DNA of 64,000 nucleotides from Streptomyces sp. CB02980 (GCF_014451325.2 NZ_JACSCH020000007.1:68965-132964), one strand, 5' to 3'; shown: positions 10,283 to 18,822, counted from the first letter of the stretch. Made by a program: numbers and translations. The notes: generated by a model from the letters alone, not told the origin.

Positions 10283-11295
10283 TGCAGAACCCCCGATACG
10301 CGCTCCTCTCCGGCTCGTACGCCGTCGCCCTCTGCAAGGACGTCGACGGCCTGTACGGGGAGCCCGTACCGGTGCCGCCCGTGCGCTACGAGCTCCGCGG
10401 CTGCGAGCCGCGCGGGGAGCTGGCCAGGGCCGTCACCGAGGCGCTCGTGGAGGGCACGGCACCGCTCGGCACGCTGGACGTGGAGGTTCCCGACGGCCTG
10501 TGGCGCCTCGAAGGGGTCCGCGTCCTCGGCGCGCGCGGAGACGCCGTGACCGTCGAGACGACGGGCGGCCCGCGCCGCCGGGCCCACGGCTCGCACCCGG
10601 CCCGCTGCGCCAATCTGATACGGGTCTCGCCCGAGCCGCCGCCGGAGGTCACCCACACCGAGGTCACCTTCCTCGGCTGCTCCCCGCGCGGGGCGCTGCG
10701 GGACGCGCTGGCCGCCGGGGCGGAGGAGTTCGGGACGGTCGACTACCACGTCCTGGCCTGGGCGGGGGATCTGCACCACGGCGGCGAGGCGGGCCGCATC
10801 ACCGGCTGGGACACCGCGGCCGGCCACCGCGGCCTGGTCGACCTGACCGTGGCCTTCCCCCGCGCGCGGCTCGTGCCGCCTCAGACCCGCGAGGTCTGGG
10901 ACCTGTTCTTCGGCGGCAGGCCCGCCGAGCCCGGCACCTGGCGGCGGTTCACCGGCGCGGCGCGCGGCGAGTGGCTGAGGCAGGCCGCCCGCCGGCCGCA
11001 CGGCGCGCCGGAGATCACCCCGGGGGGCACGTACGACCTCGACGGGACGGATGTCGTCGACGAGGTCTCCTTCCTGTGCGCCCTCGGGGAGGCCGTGTAC
11101 GGCCCCGGCCGGGGGCCCGGTGCCGAGGCCGGGGTGTTCGGGGAGGAGTGGGCGGGCATCACGCTCGTCTGGCACCGGGCCGACGTGGCCCGCGCCTGCC
11201 TGGGCGTCCAGCCGTGGCTCGGACAGCGTCCCGCGACCTTCCAGGAGCTGGCCGACGCCCTCAGGAAGGCGGGGGTACGGCTCGTCCTCGACTGA
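10282..11295 (+). CDS. Barstar-like protein with a long N-terminal region
   Basis: This is a soluble 337-residue protein. Residues from about 250 to the end resemble the barstar (barnase inhibitor) fold as found in streptomycetes: a YDLDGTDVVDEVSFLCALGE strand-helix and a later ITLVWHRADVARACL motif. Residues 1-240 contain two related stretches (RYELRGCEPRGELARAVTEA and EVTFLGCSPRGALRDALAAG), so the N-terminal part looks like an internal duplication. No barnase-like ribonuclease is visible nearby. The GTG start overlaps the previous stop, and its 3' end overlaps the convergent permease gene by 35 bases. Confidence 0.7.
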   Translation: MQNPRYALLSGSYAVALCKDVDGLYGEPVPVPPVRYELRGCEPRGELARAVTEALVEGTAPLGTLDVEVPDGLWRLEGVRVLGARGDAVTVETTGGPRRRAHGSHPARCANLIRVSPEPPPEVTHTEVTFLGCSPRGALRDALAAGAEEFGTVDYHVLAWAGDLHHGGEAGRITGWDTAAGHRGLVDLTVAFPRARLVPPQTREVWDLFFGGRPAEPGTWRRFTGAARGEWLRQAARRPHGAPEITPGGTYDLDGTDVVDEVSFLCALGEAVYGPGRGPGAEAGVFGEEWAGITLVWHRADVARACLGVQPWLGQRPATFQELADALRKAGVRLVLD

Positions 11296-12499
11296 TCGCC
11301 CACGCCACCACGCCCGCGGCGACCACTCCGGACCCCGCGAGGACGGCGCCGAGCGGCAGCGCGAAGGCGAGCGCCGCGCACCCGGCGAGCCCGAGCGCGG
11401 CGAGCGGCCGGCGGGCGGGTTCCAGGGTCCAGGCGGAGGCGTTCGCGATGCCGTAGTAGACGAGCACCCCGAAGGACGAGAAGCCGATCGCGCCCCGCAC
11501 GTCCGCCGTCGCCGCGACGACGGCGACCACCGCGCCCACCGCGAGCTCGGCCCGGTGCGGTACCCGGAAGCGGGGGTGGACGGCCGCGAGCGCGGTCGGC
11601 AGATAGGCGTCCCTGGCCATCGCGAGGGTCGTACGGGACACCCCGAGGATCAGCGAGAGCAGCGAGCCGAGGGCCGCGACGGCCGCGCCCACCGCGACCA
11701 CCGGCACCAGCCATGCCGCGCCCGCCGCCCGGGCGGTGTCCGTCAGCGGCGCGGGGGAGGCGGCGAGGGCCTCGGGGCCGAGGACGGTGAGCACGCTGAC
11801 CGCGACGAGCGCGTAGACGGCGAGCGCGATGCCCAGCGCGAGGGGCACGGCCCGGGGGATCGTTTGGGCCGGTTCGCGGACCTCCTCGCCGAGCGTGGCG
11901 ATGCGCGCGTACCCCGCGAATGCGAAGAAGAGCAAACCCGCGGCCTGCAGCACCCCGCCGGTGGTGAGCTCCGCGCCGAGGGAGAGCGGGGTCGTCCCGC
12001 CGGCCCGGAGGCCGACCGCGACGACCGCGACGAGGACTGCGAGAACGAGCCCCACGATCACCCGTGAGAGCAGCGTCGACTTCTGAACTCCCCGGTAGTT
12101 GACGGCTGTCAGGGCCACGACGGCGGCCACCGCCACCAGGTGTGCGTGCTCCGGCCACACGTACGCGCCGACGGTCAGTGCCATGGCCGCGCAGGAGGCC
12201 GTCTTGCCGACCACGAACGCCCAGCCGGCGAGGTACCCCCAGAAGGATCCGAGGCATTCGCGACCGTACACATAGGTGCCGCCCGAACTGGGGTACCGGG
12301 CCGCGAGCCGAGCCGAGGCCATGGCGTTGCAGTACGCGACGACGGCGGCGATCCCGAGCGCGAGGAGCAGCCCGCCCCCGGACCCGGCGGCCGCCGTGGC
12401 GGGCCCGAGCGCGACGAAGATCCCGGCCCCGACCATGGCGCCGAGCCCGATCACGACCGCGTCGAAGACACCGAGGGACCGGCGCAGCTCAGCACTCAT
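11261..12499 (-). CDS. APC-superfamily amino acid permease
   Basis: This 412-residue transporter has about 12 hydrophobic helices. The N-terminal FDAVVIGLGAMVGAGIFVALG motif, with the unwound Gly-rich TM1, is the hallmark of amino acid/polyamine antiporters. An LGEEVREPAQTIPRAV loop follows TM6, as is usual in the family. Substrate cannot be predicted. The ATG at 12499 starts just before the conserved motif. A frame extending further upstream is GC-rich and Arg-rich and is unlikely to be translated. Confidence 0.9.
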   Translation of the reverse strand: MSAELRRSLGVFDAVVIGLGAMVGAGIFVALGPATAAAGSGGGLLLALGIAAVVAYCNAMASARLAARYPSSGGTYVYGRECLGSFWGYLAGWAFVVGKTASCAAMALTVGAYVWPEHAHLVAVAAVVALTAVNYRGVQKSTLLSRVIVGLVLAVLVAVVAVGLRAGGTTPLSLGAELTTGGVLQAAGLLFFAFAGYARIATLGEEVREPAQTIPRAVPLALGIALAVYALVAVSVLTVLGPEALAASPAPLTDTARAAGAAWLVPVVAVGAAVAALGSLLSLILGVSRTTLAMARDAYLPTALAAVHPRFRVPHRAELAVGAVVAVVAATADVRGAIGFSSFGVLVYYGIANASAWTLEPARRPLAALGLAGCAALAFALPLGAVLAGSGVVAAGVVAWAISRGRAVPPPS

Positions 12500-12528
12500 G
12501 CGCCGCAGCCTAGGGGGTGTCCTGCCGA

Positions 12529-13191
12529 TCAGGCCGGGCTCGCGGCTCCGGCCCGCGCCTCGTCGCCCTGGAGCCCCGTCTCCCTCAAGGTGATGTTGAG
12601 TCGCCCGGCAAGCCCGAGTGCGGGATCGGCCGTCCCCGGCCGGACCTTCGGCACCCCGTGATGGACCCACCGCGAAGCCCCGCCGAACACGAACAGATCA
12701 CCGGAGACCAGCTCGACGTCCTGGTACGGCCGTCCCCGGCCCTCCTCGTTGCCGAAGCGGAACACGCATCGGTCACCGAGGCTCAGGGACACCACCGGCG
12801 CGCCCGAACGCTCCTCGCGGTCCTGGTGCATGCCCATCCGCGCCCCCGGCGCGTAGAAGTTCACGAGCGCGGTGTCGGGAGTGAATCCGCCGTCGTCCCC
12901 GTAGGCCTCGACGAGCGCCTCCCGGCCCAGGCTCACGAGCCAGTCGGGCAGCGGAACCCCGAAGGAGTCGAGATAGCGATACGGCACCCATTGCCGGCCC
13001 AGGCACAGCGACCGCACCGACATGACCCCGCCACCGGGCAGCACGGTCTGCCGGTACGGCACGGGCCCCCGCCCCCACTCCCGGCAGACGTCGACCAACT
13101 CCCGCTGCCGCGCGAGCGGGAGCCACGCGGGCACGTGTACCGCGCCGGGCGCGATCGTGGCCCGCGCGCGGGGAAACAGCCCCTCGGTCAC
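12529..13191 (-). CDS. alkB: AlkB-type alpha-ketoglutarate-dependent DNA demethylase
   Basis: AlkB oxidatively removes 1-methyladenine and 3-methylcytosine. The 220-residue protein has the Fe(II) ligands in MHQDREER (H122, D124) and in WVHHGV (H178), and the 2-oxoglutarate-binding Arg pattern GRLNITLRET near residues 196-205. GTG at 13191 overlaps the ogt stop (GTGA), so alkB follows ogt in one operon. The pairing of direct-reversal repair genes fits an alkylation-response unit. Confidence 0.93.
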   Translation of the reverse strand: MTEGLFPRARATIAPGAVHVPAWLPLARQRELVDVCREWGRGPVPYRQTVLPGGGVMSVRSLCLGRQWVPYRYLDSFGVPLPDWLVSLGREALVEAYGDDGGFTPDTALVNFYAPGARMGMHQDREERSGAPVVSLSLGDRCVFRFGNEEGRGRPYQDVELVSGDLFVFGGASRWVHHGVPKVRPGTADPALGLAGRLNITLRETGLQGDEARAGAASPA

Positions 13192-13685
13192 ACCGGAGCT
13201 CCCTCCAGGCCGAGGAGCCGCTCCTTGCGGTCGAGCCCCGCGGCGTACCCGCGCAGACTGCCGTCGGCCCCGATCACCCGGTGGCAGGGCCGCACCACGA
13301 GCAGCGGATTGCGCCCGATCGCGGTCCCCACGGCCCGTACACCGGCGCCGGGGGAGCCGACCCGCCGGGCGATCTCCCCGTACGAGACGGTCGTGCCGTA
13401 CGGGATCTCCTCCAGGGCCCGCCAGACGCGCCGCTGGAACTCGGTCCCGGCGTCGCTGTCGAGCGGCAGGTCGAACCGGTCGCGCCGGCCGGCGAAGTAC
13501 TCGCCGAGCTGCCCGGCGACCTCGGCGAAGGCCTCGGGCGCCAGGGTCCACCCGTCCTCGACCTCGACGGCGCCCTTCTGCCCCGGCAGGGACAGCGAGC
13601 GCAGCACGGCACGGCCCCCTTCGGCGAGCTGTCCGACAAGCAGCATCTCGCCCAGGGGGCCGTCGACGTACGCGTACACGGTCAT
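13188..13685 (-). CDS. ogt: Methylated-DNA--protein-cysteine methyltransferase
   Basis: This suicide enzyme transfers the methyl group from O6-methylguanine to its own cysteine. The active-site motif VVRPCHRVIGADGSLRGYAG-like is present with Cys134 in PCHR. The HTH part (SYGEIARRVGSPGAGVRAVG) lies just before it. The 165-residue length is normal. The ATG at 13685 is preceded by GGAGAGGAACC, a good ribosome binding site. Frame extension upstream is not needed. It forms an operon with alkB. Confidence 0.95.
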   Translation of the reverse strand: MTVYAYVDGPLGEMLLVGQLAEGGRAVLRSLSLPGQKGAVEVEDGWTLAPEAFAEVAGQLGEYFAGRRDRFDLPLDSDAGTEFQRRVWRALEEIPYGTTVSYGEIARRVGSPGAGVRAVGTAIGRNPLLVVRPCHRVIGADGSLRGYAAGLDRKERLLGLEGAPV

Positions 13686-13789
13686 GGCTGGTTCCTCTCC
13701 CCGCACGGGTCTTCCACGTCCAGTGTGCGGGGCCCGCCGCGCCTCGGGCTGGCGGTATTCGGACACGAGCCTCACGACCCGTTACGAGG

Positions 13790-14281
13790 TCAGCGGTAGT
13801 TCACGAACTGGATCGCGAAGTCGAAGTCCTTGCCCTTGAGCAGCGTCTGCACGGCCTGCAGGTCGTCCCGGCTCTTCGAGCTGACCCGCAGCTCGTCACC
13901 CTGGACCTGCGCCTTGACGCCCTTGGGGCCCTCGTCGCGGATGGCCTTCGCGACCTTCTTGGCGTTCTCCTGGGAGATGCCCTCGGTGACCGACGCGAAG
14001 AGCTTGTACTCCTTGCCGGACAGCTGCGGCTCGCCCTCGACGTCCAGCGACTTCAGCGAGATGCCCCGCTTGATCAGCTTGGTCTGGAAGATGTCGAGGA
14101 TCGCCATGACGCGCTCCTCGCCGTTGGCCTGCATGAGGATCTTCTCGCCCGACCACGAGATCGAGGCGTTGGTTCCCTTGAAGTCGTAGCGCTGCGAGAT
14201 CTCCTTCACGGCCTGGTTGAGGGCGTTGTCGACCTCCTGCCGCTCGACCTTGGACACGATGTCGAAACTGGAGTCGGCCAT
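13790..14281 (-). CDS. YajQ-family nucleotide-binding protein (DUF520)
   Basis: This 163-residue soluble protein has the characteristic start [20 protein letters not shown] and the conserved RYDFKGT motif near residues 34-40. Members bind nucleotides, and some homologues bind cyclic di-GMP. The role in streptomycetes is unknown. The ATG at 14281 is preceded by AAGGAGCCACGAGTC. It stands alone on the minus strand, 102 bases upstream of the ogt start. Confidence 0.92.
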   Translation of the reverse strand: MADSSFDIVSKVERQEVDNALNQAVKEISQRYDFKGTNASISWSGEKILMQANGEERVMAILDIFQTKLIKRGISLKSLDVEGEPQLSGKEYKLFASVTEGISQENAKKVAKAIRDEGPKGVKAQVQGDELRVSSKSRDDLQAVQTLLKGKDFDFAIQFVNYR

Positions 14282-14451
14282 GACTCGTGGCTCCTTGCTC
14301 GGATGCTGGGGGTACAGCCCAAAGCCTAGGGGGTGAGTCACGGCCCGAACCGCTGATCAATCCGGTGGCGAACCACCCTCTGGGATCAGGTATCGTTTAC
14401 GTCGTTGCCACGGAACACCGCCGAAAAGCGGCTCCACGGCAGCAGTCTCAT

Positions 14452-14533
14452 GGCGATGTGCCCGAGTGGCCAATGGGAGCGGACTGTAAATCCGTCGGCT
14501 TAGCCTACCCAGGTTCGAATCCTGGCGTCGCCA
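14452..14533 (+). tRNA. tRNA-Tyr (GTA anticodon)
   Basis: The acceptor GGCGATG pairs with CGTCGCC with one G-T wobble. The anticodon loop CTGTAAA contains GTA. A long variable arm (class II, as expected for bacterial tRNA-Tyr) is followed by a normal T arm GGTTCGAATCC. CCA is not encoded. Confidence 0.96.
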
Positions 14534-14603
14534 CGCGAAACGGAAGGTCCCCGGTGCTTGCACCGGGGACCTTCCTTCGTTTCCGGGAGTGGTGCCGGAC
14601 CCG

Positions 14604-15260
14604 TCAGTTTCCGGCCACGTCCTTCACCGCGACCGAGAGCGGGGTCGAGCCCGCGATCAGTTCCAGGGTCAGGCCGGCCGTCGCCGGGGTGTCCAGGAGT
14701 TCGGCGATCGTCGCCGCCACGTCGTCGCGGGAGACCGGGCCGCGGCCCGTGCGGGCCTCCAGGCGGACCAGGCCGGTGCCCGCGTCGTTCGTGAGGCTGC
14801 CGGGGCGCAGGATCGTCCAGTCCAGGGCCGTACGGGAACGGACCTCGTCGTCGGCCGCGCCCTTGGCGCGCAGGTAGACGTCGAAGACCCCGTCGCCCGT
14901 GTGCGTGGCGTCCGCGCCCATCGACGACACGACGATGTACCGGCGTACACGCGCGCGTTCGGCCGCGTCGGCGAACAGGACCGCCGCCGCGCGGTCCACC
15001 GTGTCCTTGCGGTCCGCGCCGCTGCCCGGGCCCGCGCCGGCCGCGAAGACGGCCGCGTCGGCGCCCTGGAGCACGGCGGCGACCATCTCGACCGACGCCG
15101 ACTCCAGATCGAGGACGACGGGCTCGGCCCCCGCGTCCCGCAGGTCGCCGGCCTGTTCCGGTCTGCGGATGATCCCCGCGACCTCGTGCCCGTGCGCCGA
15201 GAGCAGCCTCTCCAGGCGCCGGGCGATCTGTCCGTGTCCTCCAGCGATGACGATGCGCAT
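14604..15260 (-). CDS. NAD(P)H-binding atypical short-chain dehydrogenase-like protein
   Basis: This 218-residue Rossmann protein begins with RIVIAGGHGQIARRLERLL (GxxGxxxR nucleotide motif) and has VVLDLES (acidic strand 2-3) and YIVVSSMGAD near residues 107-116, typical of the NAD(P)H-binding family (YwnB/NmrA-like). No full YxxxK catalytic motif is evident, so it may be a redox sensor or a reductase with an unusual active site. It follows the amidohydrolase gene by two bases and is probably co-transcribed. Confidence 0.8.
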   Translation of the reverse strand: MRIVIAGGHGQIARRLERLLSAHGHEVAGIIRRPEQAGDLRDAGAEPVVLDLESASVEMVAAVLQGADAAVFAAGAGPGSGADRKDTVDRAAAVLFADAAERARVRRYIVVSSMGADATHTGDGVFDVYLRAKGAADDEVRSRTALDWTILRPGSLTNDAGTGLVRLEARTGRGPVSRDDVAATIAELLDTPATAGLTLELIAGSTPLSVAVKDVAGN

Positions 15261-15262
15261 AC

Positions 15263-16543
15263 TCACGACCGTACGACGGGACCGGCCGGAGGGCTTCCCG
15301 GCTCGGGCGGCCGCTCCGGACGTGCCTGGCGGGGCAGGTCGAGCGCCGCCGCCGAGTCGCAGTACTCGCGCACCGCGCTCGTCCGGGCCACCACCCGCCC
15401 CCGGTGCACCACGATCCGGCTGTACGCGAGGGACAGCACGCCCGACAGGCGCTCGCCGCGCACCGCGAGCAGCTCCGCCGGGAAGCCTGCCTCGACCCGC
15501 ACCTCCGGCAGCCCCATCGCCGCCCGCGCCTCGGCGCTCACCGCCGCGTACGCCTCCTCCGCCGGCAGCCCTCCGAGCGAGGCGAGGAGGTACGCCGCCT
15601 CCAGCGGATCGCCGCGCCCCACCGGGTTGGCCACGTCCCGCATCGCCCCGCTGCCCGCCGCGACCCGCACCCCGGCCGCCCGCAGCAGCCGTACCGGCGC
15701 CGCGCCGCGCAGCTCCGTACCCGCGCAGCCGCCCTGCGGCAGGCACACCACGGTCACGCCGGCCGCCGCGAGCCCGTCCGCCGCCCGCCGCGCCACGTCG
15801 GAGGGGAGCCGGCCGAGGCCCGCGCACGGTCCGATCGTCACGCCGGGCCGCAGCCCGCCGGCCATCGCCGCGAGCCGGGCGAGCCGGGCCGGGTCGTCCC
15901 CGTCGGTGTGCAGGTCGACCGGCACGCCGTGCTCGGCCGCGACCTCCAGGACCGCCTCCACGTACCCCGCCGGGTCCGGGTCGAGGTCCGGGCAGCCGCC
16001 CACCACCCCGGCGCCCATCTTCACCGCGTCCCGCAGCAGCGCGAGACCGTCCGCGCCGGCCACCCCGGTGAGCAGCCTCGGCACCGCGACCGCGGTGAGG
16101 TCCACGAGGCCGCGCAGGGAGCGCCGGGCCTGGAGGACGGCTTCGAGCGGGCCGAGCCCGTGGACGTCGCCGATCCGGACGTGCGCGCGCTGCGCGGTCG
16201 CGCCGTGGCCGAGCTGGAGCAGCGCCGCCTCGGTGGCCCGGCGCTGCACCTCCTCGGCGGCGTACGAGACGGGCCCGGGGGAGTCCGCGGAGAGCGCGGT
16301 GTCGGAGTGGGCGTGGGGTTCGGCGGCGGCGGGCAGCAGCAGATAGCCGGCGAGGTCCACGCGCGCGCCCACGGCGGTGAGGCTGCCGGCCGTGCCGACC
16401 GCCTCGATCCGGCCGCCGACGAGCCGTACGTCCACGGTCCGTCCGTCGGTGAGCCGTGCGTGGGAGAGCAGGAGCGAGGTCGAGTCGGCCGTCGTGGCGG
16501 CCCCGTCCTCGGGCGGCTGGGGCTGCTTGCTTTCGGCTGACAT
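15263..16543 (-). CDS. Degenerate cytosine-deaminase-like amidohydrolase
   Basis: This 426-residue protein has the amidohydrolase beta-sandwich plus TIM-barrel layout. HAH (H77, H79) is present after strand 1, and H212 is present in DLHTDGDD. Relative to cytosine deaminase motifs, the catalytic Glu after HxD is Gly, the next His position reads IGPC, and the strand-8 metal Asp reads GSGAMRD (Gly at 297/299). The pocket seems to have lost the proton shuttle and some metal ligands. It may be inactive, or it may use another chemistry. It is first gene of a two-gene operon. Confidence 0.75.
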   Translation of the reverse strand: MSAESKQPQPPEDGAATTADSTSLLLSHARLTDGRTVDVRLVGGRIEAVGTAGSLTAVGARVDLAGYLLLPAAAEPHAHSDTALSADSPGPVSYAAEEVQRRATEAALLQLGHGATAQRAHVRIGDVHGLGPLEAVLQARRSLRGLVDLTAVAVPRLLTGVAGADGLALLRDAVKMGAGVVGGCPDLDPDPAGYVEAVLEVAAEHGVPVDLHTDGDDPARLARLAAMAGGLRPGVTIGPCAGLGRLPSDVARRAADGLAAAGVTVVCLPQGGCAGTELRGAAPVRLLRAAGVRVAAGSGAMRDVANPVGRGDPLEAAYLLASLGGLPAEEAYAAVSAEARAAMGLPEVRVEAGFPAELLAVRGERLSGVLSLAYSRIVVHRGRVVARTSAVREYCDSAAALDLPRQARPERPPEPGSPPAGPVVRS

Positions 16544-16750
16544 CGGGGCTCCTCAAGGCTCCTCAAGATCAAGATCACGAAGCGTGGGGCAGAGCCTAGG
16601 GGCGCTCGGACCGAGCTTCGAGGAGGAGCGCAATAGTCGTACCGATGAGGCCACGAGTGGCGTACGGGACGCCTGGTGAGGGCGGTCGCGAGGGCGCCGC
16701 GAAACGGATTTGGGTGATGGGCCGGAGACCGTGTAATGTCTTCCTCGCTC

Positions 16751-16823
16751 GCCCCAATAGCTCAGTCGGTAGAGCGTCTCCATGGTAAGGAGAAGGTCTA
16801 CGGTTCGATTCCGTATTGGGGCT
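16751..16823 (+). tRNA. tRNA-Thr (GGT anticodon)
   Basis: The acceptor stem GCCCCAA/TTGGGGC is fully paired. The D arm is GCTC..GAGC, the anticodon stem TCTCC/GGAGA holds loop ATGGTAA with anticodon GGT, and the T loop is TTCGATT. The tRNA is 73 bases long and CCA is not encoded. Confidence 0.96.
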
Positions 16824-16866
16824 CTGGTGAGAAGGACCCGTCTTCGGACGGGATCCGGATCATCAA

Positions 16867-16939
16867 AGCGGTGTAGCTCAGTCGGTAGAGCAAGCGGCTC
16901 ATAATCGCTGTGTCACCGGTTCAAGTCCGGTCACCGCTA
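16867..16939 (+). tRNA. tRNA-Met (CAT anticodon, elongator type)
   Basis: The acceptor AGCGGTG/CACCGCT is fully paired. The anticodon stem AGCGG/TCGCT holds loop CTCATAA with anticodon CAT, and the T arm is ACCGG-TTCAAGT-CCGGT. The paired first base argues for the elongator tRNA and against the initiator. It lies 43 bases after tRNA-Thr and just upstream of rpmG. Confidence 0.94.
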
Positions 16940-17025
16940 CACACGGTAGCCGATTGTGGGGTCGGTCCTTCGATCGGCTACTCTTTTATGCGTTCATCCG
17001 TCCCATCCGTCCAAGGAGCACTCAC

Positions 17026-17190
17026 GTGGCTGCCACCGACGTCCGCCCGAAGATCACGCTGGCCTGCGTGGAGTGCAAGGAGCGGAACTACATCACCAAG
17101 AAGAACCGGCGTAACGACCCGGACCGTCTTGAGATGAAGAAGCACTGCCCCCGCTGCAACTCGCACACTGCGCACCGCGAGACGCGCTAA
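17026..17190 (+). CDS. rpmG: 50S ribosomal protein L33, zinc-binding (C+) type
   Basis: This 54-residue ribosomal protein has two CxxC pairs (CVEC near residue 13 and CPRC near 43), so it is the zinc-containing form. The GTG at 17026 is preceded by CAAGGAGCACTCAC and gives the usual length. The order tRNA-Thr, tRNA-Met, rpmG, two MaoC genes, and further on tRNA-Trp-secE-nusG resembles the actinobacterial rpmG-had-secE neighbourhood. Confidence 0.97.
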   Translation: MAATDVRPKITLACVECKERNYITKKNRRNDPDRLEMKKHCPRCNSHTAHRETR

Positions 17191-17200
17191 TCAGGCTCGT

Positions 17201-17236
17201 ACACGAGGCCGTCCCCACTCGGGGGCGGCCTCGTGT
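17201..17236 (+). terminator. Hairpin after rpmG
   Basis: A 16-base-pair stem (arms 17201-17216 and 17221-17236, one G-T wobble, ACTC loop) is followed by CGTTTGTC. It lies ten bases after the rpmG stop and 37 bases before the first MaoC gene, so it terminates or attenuates rpmG transcription into that operon. Confidence 0.75.
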
Positions 17237-17272
17237 CGTTTGTCGGCAACAAATCCAGGAGGTATCGAGTCC

Positions 17273-17725
17273 ATGGCGCTCGACCAGTCCTTCGTGGGCC
17301 GGACCTATCCGCCCACTCCGGCCTACGAGGTCGGCCGCGAGAAGATCCGCGAGTTCGCCGAGGCGATCGGAGACGCGAATCCCGCCTACGTCGACCAGGA
17401 AGCGGCCAAGGAACTCGGGCACCCCGATGTGATCGCTCCGCCGACGTTCGTGTTCGCCATCACGTTCAAGGCGGCCGGCGCGGTCGTCGAGGACCCCCAG
17501 CTGGGTCTCGACTACAGCCGGGTCGTCCACGGCGACCAGAAGTTCGTCTACACGCGGCCGGTGCGCGCCGGGGACCGGCTGTCGGTCACCTCCACCATCG
17601 AGGCGATCAAGTCCCTCGCGGGCAACGACATCCTGGACATCCGCGGCGAGGTCCACGACGAGTCCGGCGAGCACGTCGTGACCGCCTGGACGAAGCTCGT
17701 CTCCCGCGCACCCGAGGGGGCCTGA
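17273..17725 (+). CDS. MaoC-like (R)-hydratase subunit, HadA-type
   Basis: This 150-residue hot-dog-fold protein contains YEVGREKIREFAEAIGDANP followed by HPDVIAPPTF, as in the N-terminal/HadA-like half of 3-hydroxyacyl dehydratases. It lacks the catalytic Asp-His hydratase motif, so it probably serves as substrate-binding partner of the next gene. The ATG at 17273 follows CCAGGAGGT. Mycobacterial HadA-HadB are the best functional precedent, but streptomycetes make no mycolic acids. The substrate may therefore be another acyl-CoA or acyl-ACP. Confidence 0.85.
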   Translation: MALDQSFVGRTYPPTPAYEVGREKIREFAEAIGDANPAYVDQEAAKELGHPDVIAPPTFVFAITFKAAGAVVEDPQLGLDYSRVVHGDQKFVYTRPVRAGDRLSVTSTIEAIKSLAGNDILDIRGEVHDESGEHVVTAWTKLVSRAPEGA

Positions 17726-17727
17726 CC

Positions 17728-18156
17728 ATGACCGCGAAGATCGCCTACGACGAGGTCGAGGTCGGCACCGAGCTGCCCGCGCAGACCTTTCCCGTGACCC
17801 GCGCCACACTCGTCCGGTACGCCGGCGCCTCCGGGGACTTCAATCCCATCCACTGGAACGAGAAGTTCGCGGTGGAGGTCGGCCTCCCCGACGTCATCGC
17901 CCACGGCATGTTCACCATGGCCGAGGCGATCCGCGTCGTCACCGACTGGGCCGGCGACCCCGCCGCCGTCGTCGAGTACGGCGTCCGCTTCACCAAGCCC
18001 GTCGTCGTCCCCAACGACGAGACCGGTGCGCTGATCGAGGTCAGCGCCAAGGTCGCCGCCAAGCTGGACGACCAGCAGGTACGGGTCGACCTGACCGCGA
18101 TGTGCGCGGGCCAGAAGGTCCTGGGCATGTCCCGGGCCGTGGTCCGGCTCGCGTAG
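17728..18156 (+). CDS. MaoC-like (R)-hydratase catalytic subunit, HadB-type
   Basis: This 142-residue protein carries the hydratase-2 motif YAGASGDFNPIHWNEKFA, with catalytic Asp37 and His42. It is expected to pair with the upstream HadA-type protein as a heterodimer that hydrates 2-enoyl thioesters or dehydrates 3-hydroxyacyl thioesters. The ATG lies two bases after the previous stop, so the two are co-translated. A strong hairpin follows. Confidence 0.88.
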   Translation: MTAKIAYDEVEVGTELPAQTFPVTRATLVRYAGASGDFNPIHWNEKFAVEVGLPDVIAHGMFTMAEAIRVVTDWAGDPAAVVEYGVRFTKPVVVPNDETGALIEVSAKVAAKLDDQQVRVDLTAMCAGQKVLGMSRAVVRLA

Positions 18157-18176
18157 TCGCACCGATCGCAGAACAG

Positions 18177-18209
18177 GGGTGGGCGGCCGCGGAGAGCGGC
18201 CGCCCACCC
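18177..18209 (+). terminator. Terminator hairpin after the MaoC pair
   Basis: A 14-base-pair GC-rich stem (arms 18177-18190 and 18196-18209, GGAGA loop) is followed by TTTCCG. It separates the MaoC operon from the tetR operator that begins 13 bases downstream. Confidence 0.8.
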
Positions 18210-18221
18210 TTTCCGCTTGCC

Positions 18222-18245
18222 AAGTTAGTGAGTGAGCACTAACTT
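18222..18245. promoter_or_regulatory. TetR-type operator upstream of the regulator gene
   Basis: There is a perfect inverted repeat, AAGTTAGTG, six bases, then CACTAACTT. The same geometry recurs at 18887-18910 before the efflux gene. The site covers a possible GTG start at 18232, which argues for a regulator start further downstream and for autorepression. Confidence 0.85.
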
Positions 18246-18252
18246 GGTTCAC

Positions 18253-18822
18253 ATGGTCAGGATGAGTGCGGAGGAGCGGCGCGAGAGCGTCATTCGCGCG
18301 GCGATGAGCGAGTTCAGCCGCGGCGGCTATTACGGCACGTCCACCGAGGCGATCGCCAAGCGCGTCGGCGTCTCGCAGCCGTACCTCTTCCGGCTCTTCC
18401 CGGGCAAGAAGGCCATCTTCCTGGCCGCATCCGAGCGCTGCATCAGCGACACGATCCGTGTCTTCGAGAAGGCCTCGGAGGGGCTGACCGGCCAGGAGGC
18501 CCTCCACGCCATGGCCTCCGCGTACACCCGGATCATCACCGAGGACCCCGACCGGCTCCTCATGCAGATGCAGGTGTACGTGACCGTCGCCGCCGCCGAG
18601 GCGGCCGGTGACCACGAGTTCGGCGAGGCCGTGCGGGCCGGCTGGACGACGCTCTGGGAGACCGTCCACCTCGCGCTCGGCGCCGACGCCGACGAGACCA
18701 CGACCTTCCTGGCGTACGGGATGCTCATCAACACCCTCGTCGCCATGGGCTTTCCGCCCGAGCACCGGGTCTGGGAGGGGTTCTACCCCTCCGTCCGGCG
18801 CCCCGGCGGTCCGGAGGAGTAG
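18253..18822 (+). CDS. TetR-family transcriptional regulator
   Basis: This is a 189-residue protein with an N-terminal HTH (RAAMSEFSRGGYYGTSTEAIAKRVGVSQPYLFRLFPGK) and an all-helical ligand domain ending in WEGFYPSV. It should repress itself and the adjacent DHA2 transporter, since matching operators precede both genes. Alternative starts are GTG 18232, inside the operator, and ATG 18262. ATG 18253 was chosen because it lies just beyond the operator. A weak or absent ribosome binding site suggests a leaderless or near-leaderless message. The inducer is not predictable. Confidence 0.88.
   Translation: MVRMSAEERRESVIRAAMSEFSRGGYYGTSTEAIAKRVGVSQPYLFRLFPGKKAIFLAASERCISDTIRVFEKASEGLTGQEALHAMASAYTRIITEDPDRLLMQMQVYVTVAAAEAAGDHEFGEAVRAGWTTLWETVHLALGADADETTTFLAYGMLINTLVAMGFPPEHRVWEGFYPSVRRPGGPEE

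Noticed and set aside
14452-16939. tRNA genes as integration sites of a mobile element
   Set aside because: No integrase or duplicated tRNA 3' end is seen near tRNA-Tyr, tRNA-Thr or tRNA-Met, and the flanking genes are ordinary chromosomal genes.
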